Assembly (NCBI GenBank): GCA_012295275.1
Contig: CM022678.1
Coordinates: 12,611,329 to 12,668,091 of the forward strand
Reading direction: 5' to 3'
DNA from: Chrysomallon squamiferum
Taxonomy: Eukaryota > Mollusca > Gastropoda > Neomphalida > Peltospiridae
DNA length: 56,763 nt
The position numbers and the translations under genes are program-made. Positions 13,494-26,068 of the stretch are shown here, piece after piece. A model generated the notes under the pieces. That model had not been told where the DNA came from. It worked only from the letters and a program-made list of their open reading frames with translations, and did no database searches. The number at the start of each line of letters is the position of its first letter. Within the stretch, counting starts at the first letter, position 1.

Positions 13494-13696
13494 CACGACT
13501 GCTCAACTCAGGTAGTTGTAAATGATGTTGTACTGTATGTGCGATGTCAAAGGAAGACTGAGATGTGATGCCAGATGGACAAACACTTGTCTTATTGTCT
13601 AAGAGAGAAACAGCTGTGATGGTGTCTGTGGATGAAACAGCTGTGGTGTTAGAAGAAATTTCTGAACTCTCGTTTTTGTTATGCATCCTGGCTGAG
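13494..13696 (-). CDS. Gene 1 exon 2, Ser/Thr-rich linker
   Basis: The exon is bordered by ATTTTTTACAG upstream and GTAATACACA downstream on the minus strand. It enters with one base of a split codon (AG|C) and leaves in phase 1. It encodes about 68 residues rich in Ser, Thr, Asn and Asp, with TAVSSTDTITAVSLLD and SQSSFDIAHT segments and no recognised fold. It probably forms a disordered linker before the NTPase. The internal ATG at 13686 could act as an alternative start, but the frame stays open through the acceptor into exon 1. Confidence 0.75.
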
Positions 13697-14224
13697 CTGT
13701 AAAAAATAATAGAGTAATTTTTTATATAGAAGGAAGAAACAAAATGTTTTATTTACTTATTTTATTTACTGTTATATGGGATCATACATAAGATTTAGAA
13801 ATAGTTAGATAACAAAAGAAACCCACTGCTGTCACTTCACAGTCTACTCTTTCTTATTCAGTGATGTTTCATTTACACCTACCCACAGACAGTACATACT
13901 ATTTCATAAACACTGCTAAAACTAAAACAGCTCAAGATTCCATCAGGAGGCATTGATCCAAATATCTACTACACCTTGCACACATTACTAGAGACCTATA
14001 TCTAGTAACTTGTATTAATACTAGCACTGCCTTATAGACTGTATTATCAACTTTTGTTCAATAAATATATGCCTTGAACATTTTTTCAAAAAAGTAATCA
14101 AATAAAAAAGATTTAACAGATGTCCTAATTTTTAAATTGAGGTGTTAGATAATGTTATTTAGAAATACTCATGAAAGTATGTGTCACACTACTGTTAATG
14201 GAAAATCTTAGTTGTAATAATTAC

Positions 14225-14343
14225 CTCGTTTTGGATCTGTTCTTTTTCATCTTTTTAGGGGGTGGTGATGGGTTGACTGGGGCAGATTCTGATTCTGGGT
14301 TGCTGAGTTTCTCAGCTATTCTGCTGCTTTGCTGAATAGACAT
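14225..14343 (-). CDS. Gene 1 exon 1 coding part with the start codon
   Basis: GTGTGTTTCAG precedes a 7-nt leader (to 14350) and the ATG at 14343. The open frame gives 39 codons plus two bases before the donor GTAATTATT. The peptide begins MSIQQSSRIAEKL and ends in a proline-rich and basic stretch, PSPPPKKMKK, that resembles a simple nuclear localisation signal. Because the ATG exon has an upstream acceptor, at least one 5' non-coding exon must lie further upstream, at higher coordinates. Gene 2 has two intact copies of this exon, with the same 119-nt coding length. Start choice is well supported by phase and by this conservation. Confidence 0.75.
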
Positions 14344-14999
14344 CGTCAACCTGAAACACACACAAACGTACTAGTGATATTCCAACTGAATCTAAACATT
14401 AATATACATGGCAAAAATCAACAGGACAGTTGTCAGAAATCACTGTAAATGACTAAAAAAATAATAATGAAAACATTAGGTAACTAAAGTAAAATGAAAT
14501 TTTATTTAATATTAACTGTTTTTAGTATCAGAGACAAAAATGAATTTTGCTTATTCAAGTCAGTATACGATATTTTATGTAAAGGTTGAATACTGCTAAA
14601 GAAATGATTATAAGTAACAAATATAACAAGAATGGAAAGTTATTTTTAATAAAACCTGCACCCAGCTTTTGACTAGCTTTGACAATTCATTCATATAATT
14701 TTTGATCATCAAAGTGTACAAGTCATCATCTTAGCAAAAGTCCTGTTTTTTGTATGTTATTTCCAATAAAATATCAATGTCTAAGCCATCAAAACATGCA
14801 AGTTATCATCTGACACTTGGTCCCAAGTAATACAAACCAGTTAACTTCTGGCTTTAAGTCATCAGTAGGTAAATCCTCTGCAGCTACTGTTATGTACATA
14901 CACATGACTATCTCCTGCGGTTACAAAGATATATACAAATCGGTACAACAGGTATTTGGTTGTTTTTTAGCCCATTTTGGCTAATTAGCAGAAAGGGCT

Positions 15000-16830
15000 A
15001 CTTTGGCCAACTGTAGATTGAAAAATAATTGACACAAAAGGCTGAAAATCAACAAGATTGCTAAATAAGCTTAATTTTTTCAGACCTGTATGTTTGTATG
15101 TTTGTTCACAATAACATGCTGAACATGCCAAAATCTTCAAAATGACACAGCAGAATTATTAAAAGTGCAAACACACTGTGGTTTCAGTTTGTGTCTTATT
15201 TAACAAATTCAACCTGTCTTGTGAAGAATTTATCAAGATTTTTCAAATGAATACCTGAATCTAACATTTTTACTACAAAGCAGTTTAGTTTTTTTCTGCC
15301 AAGCCCCTAAAAAAAATTACCTTTTCAATTTATATACAACAGCACAACTTTATTTACATAAGAAGCTTGAATTTTCAATCTATTAAATAATTAAATAACA
15401 AGTTAAGATGGCTGTGATGTGTATACATTATATATATATATATAGATTTATGGATATATAGATATAAATGTTACTTACGTATTGCAAAGGATTATGGTTA
15501 AAAATAAAATGCTTGTAGACCTTTTAAGTAACATTTATATATATATCTATATATATTACTTAAAAGGTTTACAAGCATTTTATGTTGAACCATAATCCTT
15601 TGCAATACATAAACTCAGCTAACCCTTGGAATCAACTCCAGAAAGGTGATTCAGATATTAATTATGGACAATAAAATGTATGTAATCATGAGACTAGAGA
15701 TGTTGTAAGTCTGTCATTTGAAGCAAACAAAAAATAATTTTCTTAGCTTTGTACTTGCTGTGATTTGACAGCAAATAAGTTACCTATCATCTGACCATTG
15801 TTGAAATTTTCTCTGACAGAGCTTATCAACAAGCAAAAATAATGTTTTAAAACTGATCGATTTATGATTTTATATTTTTTAAAAAGGGATTAGATTTGCA
15901 TTCTGCATTCTATCAATACCTCTGAATACATTGTTCTGTTATGTTGTACAGTTTGTTATGTTTATGATTCTTAATTCCCCGTTTATCACAAGAATTTTGA
16001 AGGCAAAATAATTGACAGTTTTAAACAGAAGATAGTAATCAGCAAATCAGAATGTGATTTCGCTATGCACATACTATAATGTATATGCTAAAAGTAGGAA
16101 CACTGAAGAAAAATATACAGCCAACAAGTTATAAAAAATATAAACATAAATCTAATCATTTTAAACAGTGCCAGACCTTTCTAGCAATTCATAAAATCTA
16201 TGGCAATTTCATTCTGTAGACAACGTAACGTAATGGTGATTTCTATAAGCACGTGCTACTTTCAAATGCAGAGCTTCTTTTCGCCAAAGAAGACACACCA
16301 TAGTGTTGCACATTGTTTGAAAGATAATTGAATGCTCTTTCATTTGGTCCCGTGAACATAGGTTTTATTTTCAACCAGTTTTTTTCAAAATTGGTTTGAA
16401 GGCACGAAAAAGTACATTTTTGGACACAACTTTTGATACAAGCCATTGCCAGCGATGACATGCACACGGTTAGAAAGATTGAACTTTGACCTCCTATCTG
16501 TGCTAAAAATAATATTGAAGCCATTTTGACAAAAACAAGCTAGGTGTTTGTAGAGCGACCCTATTTTAGTACTTTTTACTCCACGCTGTTAATTGCTGAC
16601 CATGGGCACTGAAGTACGTTTACCCCCACCATGTTTAACACTCGTACAAAGAACTGATTAAACATACAACAAGACCACCACCACCATTTAAAAGAGCACA
16701 TAATGATCTTTAGTTACATAGATTTGTATTTTTAGGGTAGGATTTATAGAAGGGATTTGGGAGAGGAGGAAAACGAACAAAATCTGAACTTTTAACAGCT
16801 TCGACCAATTATATCAGCTAGGCTGCCAGT
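15000..16830 (+). repeat. Inverted block, unit 1 copy
   Basis: The reverse complement matches 46130-48345. For example, gggatttgggagaggagg at about 16754 pairs with the ctcaactcccaaatccctt stretch near 46196, and the heptad around gatttgacagcaaa at 15.77 kb pairs with 47.65 kb. The copy includes a minus-strand ORF (16243-16524, MASILFLAQ...) of unknown nature. Flanking sequences are collinear, so a local inversion has occurred in one unit. Confidence 0.8.
15478..15611. repeat. Long hairpin, two 55-bp arms around an AT loop
   Basis: The left arm (15478-15532, cgtattgcaaaggattatgg...) pairs with the right arm (15557-15611, ...ccataatcctttgcaatacat), with few mismatches and an AT-rich spacer of 24 bp. 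At the corresponding place in unit 2 (about 47.82-47.88 kb) only one arm is present, followed by (CA)n, so an arm was gained or lost. Confidence 0.85.
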
Positions 16831-16917
16831 ACCTACATAGAGAAGGGTGAGTATCCTGATTCAAGAAAAGGCAGTATGAAATGCATCAAGCATGTGATGT
16901 TTTAAGATGTCAACTCT

Positions 16918-17215
16918 GTGCCAATTAAATGGTTTCAACAAATGGCCGCTAGACCTGAAATTCGTACCAATGGTGAAATGCTACTTCAAAAAGCATGAGG
17001 CTTTGTCACAAGGATGGCGAGAAAGTGAATGAGAGTTGGATTGATCATTTTAAGGAAAGGCGGGGTATTGGAAAAGTGCTTAAAGTGGTTGAATCTGGCC
17101 ATGTTAATGCAGGAGTAGTTGAAGAATGGAAAACTGAAGGACATTCTCCAGAGATATGAAGTGCAGGACATATATAACACTGATGAAAGCTGATTATTTT
17201 GGCTGCTTCAGAGAA
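16918..17215 (+). pseudogene. Tigger/pogo transposase relic
   Basis: Translated in shifting frames, the stretch gives MLLQKA, then WIDHFKERRGIGKVLKVVES (the end of a CENP-B/Tc5-type DNA-binding domain), VEEWKTE, and DIYNTDES followed by a stop and LFWLLQ. The last matches the first catalytic block of Tigger transposases (NADETGLFWRLL-like). There are at least two frameshifts and two stops. It lies in the part of unit 1 that unit 2 lacks. Confidence 0.65.
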
Positions 17216-17429
17216 CATGCTAGGATAATTCGTCATTTTGCCAACTTACATTTACAAGTAGTCACTATGACTGTTTATGTGTAAGTTATCACTATGAAGA
17301 CTTAGCATTACTCATCATGTCAATAAGTCATCAGAAATATCTTGGTACTGAAAGTGACAACTTACTGAGGTTTACTATATTTTTACTGAGTTACATTTAT
17401 CACACTTGAATTTCAAATGTGTATGTGTG

Positions 17430-18530
17430 TTTCTGCTTCTGTTTGTGTGTAAATGTAACTAATTTAAACAAACGGAACATTTCTTACAATTCAGTGAACC
17501 CATCTTTAGACATTAGCTGCTATATGTTAAACCAGATGTCTGTCACTGACCATACAACTCTTCTTTCCTGTCAACAGAACAATACAAAATTTATATTACT
17601 GATTTACCTTGCATCTTAAAATAATATTGTCAAGTAATACCTTCTTTTATTATTTAACCACAATCTTAATAAAAAAATAAAATAAAAGAAGAATAATTAA
17701 GCACAAAGAGGAAAAAATAATAAAATTAAAAATTAATGTTATAACTGCCGTTTTTCAAAGTATCAGAAATTATTAACGCACTTATTGATGCTTAAAAGAG
17801 AATTTTATTGATTATCAATATACATGAATCTGGTTAGTTTACAAAATAAAATTTTATGAATCAAATACAATACAGTAAAAAGTCATGAATTTTTAACAAA
17901 AACCAATCAGCAATATTTATTAGTGTAATTGTTTCAGTCACATGACAGTTTTATATGAACACACGGTATTGAGATAGCATGGCTACCTCGGTTTTGACAT
18001 GAAAAAAAATAGATGATTTTACAAGAATGACATCCGAAAGTGGATGAATAACCATTTCAAATCTGAACATGGTGAAAACAAAAATATTTAATAAAATATT
18101 GAGTGAATATCTGCTGTCATCCGAGGACAAATTTAAAATTAACAACAGAAATAGAGATGAATTCACATTTATAAATAATTTAATGAATTACTCATTATCT
18201 CCATTTGCTGTTGTTTATACTAACACTGACTGCAGAATCATCTATGTACACTGATGCATTACTCTCAAAACATTTACTTACTCACTTTAACCCTCCATTA
18301 GATTCTTGCTGTTGTATGTTAAACCAGTTGTCCAAAACTGATCATATAACACTTCAGGCCTGCCAACAGAATAACACAAAACAGATGTTTTCAAATTTGT
18401 TTGATTTACGTGTCAATATTCATTTAGAAAATAGAATAAAAGAAAAACAAAATATAATACAATTAAGAACATTTTGTTTTGTTCAACCACAACAAAATCC
18501 AAACTCTCAAAAACTGAGTTATAATTAGAA
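17430..18530 (+). other. Duplicated coding-like motif of unknown origin
   Basis: Two open segments about 780 bp apart (17419-17619 and 18205-18528) share HFNPPLDSCCCMLNQLS-like and (Q/S)CQQNNTK sequence. A third short ORF (18069-18254) lies between. Upstream, at 17980, ATGGCTACCTCG opens a frame that stops after seven codons. The repeated peptide suggests a decayed element or gene with an internal repeat; the family is not recognised. Confidence 0.3.
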
Positions 18531-19717
18531 GAGACAGGATGAAATCTTGGAAGTTTTTTCTTATCAAAATTGTTGTGACATCTTATTTCCCTGATGAAAT
18601 AATTTCATCTTTTCTTACACAGAATTTCAGTTAATAAACAGAAAATTTGTCACAAACAGTTATTACAGATTTTATTTTGCCAAAAAATCCAGATACCTAA
18701 ATAGCAAGAAAATTAAACGAACTAGAGGCCAAATAAATCAAATTAACTGTAGAAATACAATTCACTTGTGAGTACTGTTTTGGTACAGAGTCATCTAGTT
18801 TATGTACCTGTATACTGTTTTGTTATTCTGTAAGATTTGAGCGGGCAATTGAGGTTTGTAGTGTGTGGTAATTGATTATCTCATTAAACTTGTTTTATCA
18901 CCCAACCCATTATAACACCAATATTAGCTGAAAACCAATGTCAGCATTACAAAGAATTTTGAAAGTACATATAGGCAAGATGTGATGACTTAGATAAATA
19001 TTTTTGGGCACTTCATGAAAAATGTGTTTACTCTGACAAATTATGTATTTGCATACAGTGTTCAGTTATGTCTTTGAACGGTTAACTGCTGGTTTAGGTA
19101 CTGAAAGACCATTTTGAAAACAGTTCATTTTAAAAAAAAACCCAATAAATTGCAGTTATTTAAAATAATATATATATAAACTTGCTTTGATTTAGAGTGC
19201 GAACAAAAATGTATCTTTGCAGATATCTAAATCAACACAGAATACAATGTGTTTGTGTTTGATTTGTAAACAAACAGCCTAGATATTAGAATCGCTAGAC
19301 AATGGATCATTATCTAGGTATGTGCATTACTGCCGGAACTGCGTCCGCCATTTTCTGCTATATCCGTGTGACCTGGATCTCCCCAATGGCGAGTGGTGTC
19401 TCTGCATAAATTGCTTCTCATTAGTCAGGGGCTGGGAGTTTCAGTGATCCCTGATGGTATAATTAGTGGGAAATTCCCGTATCCTCACTTGTTTTTTGAA
19501 TTTTTCAGTTCGGTCAATTGGTTCGTTTCGGAGGAGAGTTCAAAAAAAAAGATTGTATTCAACACATTAAAATCGGTCGTTTTCGATATCGGAGGATAAT
19601 CTAAGGTAGATTGAGGCGAAGAACAATATTTAATTTTATTATATGTGAATTTATATTGAAATATGATATAGCTGAGAAAAGTTATTAACCCCAGAAAGAC
19701 AAGCTGTAAAATCGAAA

Positions 19718-20576
19718 TGGCTTCAAAATCAAACATGGCGGATGAAAATTCGAGTGAAACTGAAGCGATTTCTACCCTTGATTTCAGCTATGTTTGATAA
19801 ATGAGTGATAGAACAGATTGTGATGCTGTATAAATATATGACTGTACTCTATGTCACACTTTTATTACCCGATGGATTGTAAATAGTGGACGATTGTGGA
19901 TTTTGCGAGTGCCTTCAAGCCAATCGGTATGAACTAATTTTGAAATTTAGTATTCATTATTATTATGTTGGCCTTCTTTTCGGGATGCCTAACTTGAAGT
20001 GGAAAAGAAAATCCCCCAATCCAAGGACTGGTATAGCCAAGCAACACTTGGAAGAGAACTTTTCCAATGGAATTCCAGTTTCTTTGGCGAATTTCTTAAA
20101 TGGTCACGTATTCAATATTGTTTATTTTTGTCTTTCGCTGCGAAAAAAGCCGTTCGAAGACCTTTAGAGAACTTCAATCATATATCCCTAATAATATTAC
20201 TGGTCATCAGAGAAATACAGTTTTGAATTATATTACATCACAAATTCAGAAACTTGTTGACAACACTCTGAACAAGTTCAAGAAACTCAGTGACGCTGTG
20301 GAATTCAGTATGTTTGATTCCATTTGTCACGAAAGTTTTGATCAGCTGAACCTGACCAGTACTATTTCCACAGTTATGTCATGTGTTATCCAGCCAGTGG
20401 AAGTCCCTCAGGCTGATGAAGAAAATGCCACTGTTCTTCCCAGTACCAAGCCTGTTGCTGTGTGCCCTCTGAAAACCAGGCAGATAAGAAAATGCCATAA
20501 CTGTGAGAGATATCATAAAAGTTTGCAATTTGCCAAACAAAGTGAGAAACAGGATCTCTTAAAATGTCAGAATTAA
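19718..20576 (+). other. Coding-like region of unknown identity with a CpG-rich start
   Basis: Just downstream of a locally CpG-rich block (19330-19610) an ATG at 19718 opens MASKSNMADENSSETEAIST and then stops. The longer frames at 19886-20167 (SPNPRTGIAKQHLEENF) and 20100-20576 overlap and look like one coding region broken by a frameshift. The last ends with a charged Cys pair motif (KCHNCERYHKS). I do not recognise the family. It lies in the part of unit 1 missing from unit 2. A decayed gene or captured coding sequence is most likely. Confidence 0.3.
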
Positions 20577-20849
20577 AATCTGCTGTATTATTAATTATTT
20601 ATATTTCACTTTTAACAGCTTGAATTGAGAGAACTAGTTACCATCTATCTTCAGTCCAAATTTCACTAATAAAATTTGGTTATTAAGAAAGTTACATGCA
20701 TTTTAGTGAAAAACAATAGGATTTTGGTTACGCCATTGTAATGCAAATGCAGTAAATAATAGAACAATTAATTAGTGTTAATTGAAAACATTAAAATGCT
20801 GTAGCTTCCTTAATACTCAACAGAATCACATGTTTGTTGTTTTTTACAG

Positions 20850-21035
20850 GGTTTTTAGAGTTCTTTTCAGCAATGTTATTTATGTTGAATTTGGTGGTGA
20901 CTGAATTTTTTGTCCACATACCTTCATTATCATCACAGATTGCCATTTATATGGTTTTAAACTCCCAAATCATTCGAGGCAGTTATGGAATGGAAATACT
21001 ATTAAATTATTTTTTCTATCATTTGTATGTAAGAG
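20850..21035 (+). other. Exon-like hydrophobic open segment
   Basis: TTTTTTACAG precedes and GTAAGTAATTT follows 186 nt open in phase 1-1, with about 62 codons. It contains two hydrophobic runs (FSAMLFMLNLVVTEFFV and IAIYMVL). The splice borders are good but no family is recognised, and flanking exons are not identified. It could be a chance ORF within a duplicated segment. Confidence 0.3.
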
Positions 21036-21730
21036 GTAAGTAATTTAAGAAGAATAAGCCGATATAAACCATCCTCAAACGTAAGTCATTTAACTGGAAT
21101 TTGGTCTGCCATGACACTTTAGCGATCCAACACCGAGATTACCATGTTTCACGAGGTAAAGAATACAATCAGCATGTTTGCAGCAGCTTGATAAAAGAAA
21201 ATTTATTAAATTTTTTATTTTGACTCTTATTCGTTGAAACAAAAAGCATTCAACTTTTAAAACATGTACTATTATGTATGCAAACAATGAGTTATCTTTT
21301 TTTTTTTTTTTTCAATCATTGGTCCATGCTAATACAAGTAGTAATAGATGGCCATTTTTATCATTTTAAAATCCCGAGATTCGAGACACAATTATGGATG
21401 AAAACTACCATTAAATCATTAGGGACATCTTTTTCTAGCATTTTCATGTAAGATGTAAGTATTTTAAGAAGAACAAGCCAATATAATCCATCCTCAAACA
21501 AAGTCATTTAACAGGAATTCTGGTCCGCCATGACACTTTGACGAGCCAACGTCGAGATGACCTGGTTTCACGAAGTAAAGAAAACAGTTAGCATGTTCGC
21601 AGCATCTTGATAAACTTTCAAACACTTTCAACTTTCAATAAGATAAAAAAAAATAATACTAATAATTGATTTTATACTGTTAAACAAATAAAGAACCAAC
21701 GGACACTACAAACAACCACATAGAGTATAA
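20970..21730. repeat. Roughly 390-bp tandem duplication
   Basis: The segments at about 20970-21290 and 21370-21640 repeat head to tail. Both contain a gtaagt-type end after atgtaaga, then aagaa.aagcc.atata, the catcctcaaac stretch and ttgcag/ttcgcagca...cttgataaa. The second unit is the one collinear with unit 2 at 48.36 kb. Confidence 0.7.
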
Positions 21731-21741
21731 GCGTTCATTAC

Positions 21742-21960
21742 CTGCAGTAGAAAATAACGCAGTGACCTAAATTCTTCGCTATCTGCTCGCTCTGTTAATC
21801 ATCTGAAACGGAAGACTACTCTGTTTAGCTTTCATAGCATTCGGGGCAGACATTGTTTATTTATTTATTTATTTGTTATTATTATTATTATTATTATGTT
21901 CTGGTACAATTTTTACCTATAATCTGAATAAAAGTCACGCGACTAACACGCCCATCTCTC
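21742..21960 (-). promoter_or_regulatory. Candidate 5' non-coding exon and promoter of gene 1
   Basis: This is a block relatively rich in G+C and CpG, ending on the minus strand at CTACTGCAG followed by donor-like GTAATGAAC. It is preserved in unit 2 at 48678-48935, where the donor reads GTAAGG. Upstream on the minus strand lies an agtcacgcgact motif; the paralogue has GTCACGTGAC. The position, upstream of the ATG exon that needs a 5' leader, fits a promoter and exon 0. The link to the NTPase gene is inference; the 7.4-kb first intron would be long. Confidence 0.3.
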
Positions 21961-22529
21961 AAATTTAATCTTATATATATACTTTCTAAGAGCAGTTCCT
22001 TCTAGGTTATCCGTTTAGCTGCATACAGCATCACTGTAACTTGGTGAGAATGCAGTCAGTATTCTAAGTGTGTCATGTTTCTGAAAGCTGATTTCAGGGT
22101 AAAGTCAGAAAGATACTGGGTGCATTATCGATACGGTTGAATAAAATTATAATAGTACTGTGCTTCGAAAGTAAAATAGATATGAAATAAATATTTTAAA
22201 TTTACTTTTTCTTCGCTCATGTGTAAAAGATTTCCGAATTAAATTAAATGGGCATAAGAAAAAAGAAAAACAAACAAACAAACAAACAATTGACGTCTAA
22301 TCTACTGACGCACTTTAATGTGAAATGAGCACAGCGGTAGGAAGAAAAGTAACTGTGTTGTTATATTTAACTGCCAAAATTAAATAAAAAACATTTTAAG
22401 CAAAACTGCCACAACAATTAACTGAAGAATAAAAGTTAAATAAATAAATAAATAAATAATATATAAACAAACATAGAAGTGAATAAAGAAAGATCGAAAT
22501 AGAAAGTTCATACGGACATATGCCCACTC

Positions 22530-23660
22530 AACCTAAAAATGCAGAGGCGGACAAAATCCACCAGCAGAAATGCAAGACAGGATAAAAGCCTCCCATACAT
22601 AAACAAAACACAGTAGTGTAAATATTCCTGAATTAAAATAAAATGTATATGTAATACTTATAATAAAAATAAAAGGGGGAAAAAAACCATTCTGTCATTG
22701 TTTAAAATTTTCTTCACACCTTATTATCAAAATCGTGGGATTTATGCAGTTAGTTATTAGGTCGAGTAAATTGGGTGTGACCAGCTTTAATAAATGAGTA
22801 ACTTTAAAACTAACCAACATAAAACTAGCTGACATAACATAGCTTAGAAAATATGAAATGATTTTTCACTTGAACTGACAACACTGATTTTGATATAACT
22901 TTTTAATTAATTTATAGTAGTGATAGCAGTGAGAAAAAACCCGCATGAATGTAAGACTGTACACTCTTCTTTATGGCTTGCTGGTGGACTCAGTCTTTCG
23001 GGTGTTTTAAACTTTCCAAAAACTAATCGTTTCATTAACAGTGTTTAATATATTTCAACAACCTTTTTAGCAATACATTTAAATTCAGTTATTTCCAAGT
23101 TATTTTTGGAATAAGTCGTCGAGCTGGCAGTAATGCGTAGAATGTAGGAATTTTTTCTGCACTATGCACAGACTCCTTTGAATTACAATACAGATTATAG
23201 CAGCTAACTGTCTATCTAACGGGCCTGCCTGACATTTGTTTAGCCACTTTCTTTCTCTGTATTTAGTTTCTGTTTGTGCTGTTAAACTGTATGTCCTTTT
23301 CACTCTGTTGTACATGTATTTTTGTTGTTAAATCTAAACCAATGTCCAAGAATTTACAATGTAGAATGTACAGGCCTGGTCTTCCTAATGTTAAGGATCT
23401 AGTCTCTCACACCGGATAATGTTATTAAATTTTTGCTAAGCATAACAGTTTATTGTGTTATATTTTGTTATTCAAAGAGACCAGGTTAAATGAAAAAGAA
23501 AAATGTAGTTGCTTTTTTTCTATGGCGAGAACTTTCATCCTACTATAGATTAGTTTGAGGGGGGGGCCTTTTGTCCTACTTTGCGCAACCACTGGAGGGC
23601 TTTTGTCTACCTATGCATTTTAATTTTTGGACTTGGAGGTGGGTTATCTTCAATAGAATC
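22530..23660. mobile_element. DNA element with GGACTTTTGTCC-rich inverted ends, copy A
   Basis: The left end (minus-strand sense, about 22535-22610) and right end (about 23525-23650) are inverted repeats. Both carry repeated short motifs of the type GGnnCTTTTGTCCtaC, spaced 30-50 bp. No transposase is visible. The interior has a segment, gggtgtgaccagctttaata, shared with copy B at 27.55 kb. This makes it a non-autonomous DNA transposon-like family; the superfamily is not assigned. Borders are approximate. Confidence 0.55.
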
Positions 23661-24470
23661 AACTTCAGTTTATCGGGGACTAATAGACAGGAATATTAAT
23701 TTTATTTGTTTGTTTACTTTTTAATTACTATCGAAAGATTGTTATATGTGACTGAAATAAGTGACTTTGGAATTTTTATTTTATTTCTGTTTTCTTTCGA
23801 AGCAAAATATTATATGCGGTATAAAAAAGCAATAAAAAGGAATTTTACAAAAAGCGAGTAACATAGAACGAAATGTATTTAGAAGTAGAGTCAAGATTAA
23901 ACATGAGTAATCGTTAATTCAGGTATATACTGTATATATAAATTGGAGAGGATTGAAAAACCTTTTAAAAAAATAAAATAATTATAAATTAGAAATGCAT
24001 GCCAGTGTTAAGAAATGTATTATTGAACTTAGTGTGAGCTGTGAAAAGAAATTAAAAAACTAAATAAACAATTTCTGCCCTTTCTTGCTGAATGTACAAC
24101 ATCTTTAATGCTACTGCTGCTACTACTATATAAAAATACATGTTTTTATAATAATTACACATTTTCTGAATGTAACTTTTTGAAATATACCTTTTTCTAA
24201 ATATATATATGCTCACACACATACACATGTGTGTTTGTGTATATGTGTGTGTGGGTGTGTATATATATATATTTTTTATTTGTAACACACACACACATAC
24301 AAACATACACATCCACACAAACCCATATATATATATATACATACACAAACATACATATATATGTATTTAATATTAATATTTAGAGAAAACATATATATAT
24401 ATATATATACATACATGCATACATACATACATAAATACATATATACAAAGATACATAGACACATACATAC

Positions 24471-24473
<3 letters not shown>

Positions 24474-24526
<53 letters not shown>
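24474..24526. repeat. (AG)n microsatellite
   Basis: Pure AG tract of about 53 bp, preceded by TACA and TA microsatellites (24200-24470). Confidence 0.95.
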
Positions 24527-24530
<4 letters not shown>

Positions 24531-24899
24531 CAGAAAATGTATATTTGTTAAATTAACATGTATTCTTCACAAATTAGGTAGAAGAGATTTAGGAAAATAA
24601 TTATTTTATTAACTGCTTTTAACTGAAAATGTAACACAATAAAAATTTCATGTAATTAATATAATTAAATGTACATCAGTTGTTTAATGGAAGTGTGTGG
24701 TCAAAAACATAATAATAATAAAATAAAATATAATTTATTTTTTCTCTTTGTTGTTATTCAACATACAAATTTAATTATAAGATTGTAATTAAAAAGTTTT
24801 GTCTTTGTTATTTTATATTTAAACTTGGTTATATTTACAAATTATGCTATCTCTATGAGAGTCTTACCTGTTAAGCTGATTTTTAGCAGGGGGCTTGCC

Positions 24900-26010
24900 T
24901 CCTTATCTTTTATTACTTTTTTGTTTGTTGTTGTTACTCCATATCACTATGAATATCAGTTTTTCCATTCTAACCAGTGCTCCATGGTTAATGTATTAGA
25001 GTTCAGTGTTTTGTCTGGTATCTGTCCATCCATCACACACAGGTCACGGCTGAGTGAACTGGTAATTATGTCTTTTACCCAGAATGCATTGATCTTCCCA
25101 GCTGTGTATAAAAATCCATTGAGAAGAATTTATGAATTATCTCTTGAAGAAATGAACATATTCTGTTTCTCATAACCCTTTTTATGGTTGAGAAGTGAAG
25201 GTATATCTTTTATGTACTTATGTGTTGACTTCACTAAGCTAAACTGTTAATAATCAGACAGACATTGTTTTCTCTAAAATACTTACTTAATTTTAAACAA
25301 AGCAAATAACAGAGGTTTAACTGTTGGTGATACTAGAATCTTAATTAATTTCCAGTCATTAATCCAAAAAGAAATACTAGTCAAACAAATATTTTGTGAA
25401 TCTCATATACTGAAGCATCTGCTGTGCATAACAATTGTAGATAAAACTTGTTGTGACAATTTATCACAAAAAAAAATCTTTTATAAAGTAAATTAGTAAC
25501 ACTAAAATGTCTAAGTATATAAAACATGTAAATACATGTACATTAATTAATATTAGCACATATGTACCAAGATTAAAACTATACATCTCAAATATATAAC
25601 TGCAGACCATAAACTGGTACCAAATATACAAAAATTAGCATTCTTATTTGCATATACTAGAAGATATTTTCCTGAATTATTTTTTATAATTGTTGGTAAT
25701 CATCATTGGTAATCAGTGATTATTTCACTAATATTACATGGACTTACTTAATCAGTCTCGTCACAGACTGTGTAACAACAGGGGTATAACAGATGTGAGA
25801 CAAGTGTTTGAATTTCAGATATACACATCAGTATTTCCAGTGGTCAATGACCGAGGTTTGAAAGGTCAATGTACAGTTCACAGTGTGAGTTATTACCAGT
25901 GTCAATGTTGTGGGGAAAGTTACCTATTTTACCTTTACTGCATACAAAATCAGTGGGTTAGGTTTATATATCTCACAAACACCAACAACTCTGATATGAT
26001 TAAATATTAA
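24900..26010. repeat. Older third copy of the gene 3' flank
   Basis: Diverged similarity to 3770-4620 and 31840-32240. Shared strings include gaactgg..atc...gatcttcccagctgt, actggtgatactggaa / ctgttggtgatactagaa, tttatcacaa / tttatcataa and ttatttcactaatatta / ttacactaatatta. There is no NTPase or ankyrin coding sequence next to it. It implies an earlier duplication round at this locus. The open frame at 25738-26010 has no recognisable product. Confidence 0.55.
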
Positions 26011-26023
26011 TTTCTCTAGGCAT

Positions 26024-26068
<45 letters not shown>

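Noticed and set aside
16243-16524. Minus-strand ORF starting MASILFLAQIGG as a THAP or other zinc-finger gene
   Set aside because: The Cys spacing does not fit THAP. The inverted copy at 46.4 kb keeps only a short part of the frame, so I do not call a gene.
24825-25175. 116-codon plus-strand ORF
   Set aside because: It lies on the diverged third copy of the gene flank; the homologous flanks have no open frame there.
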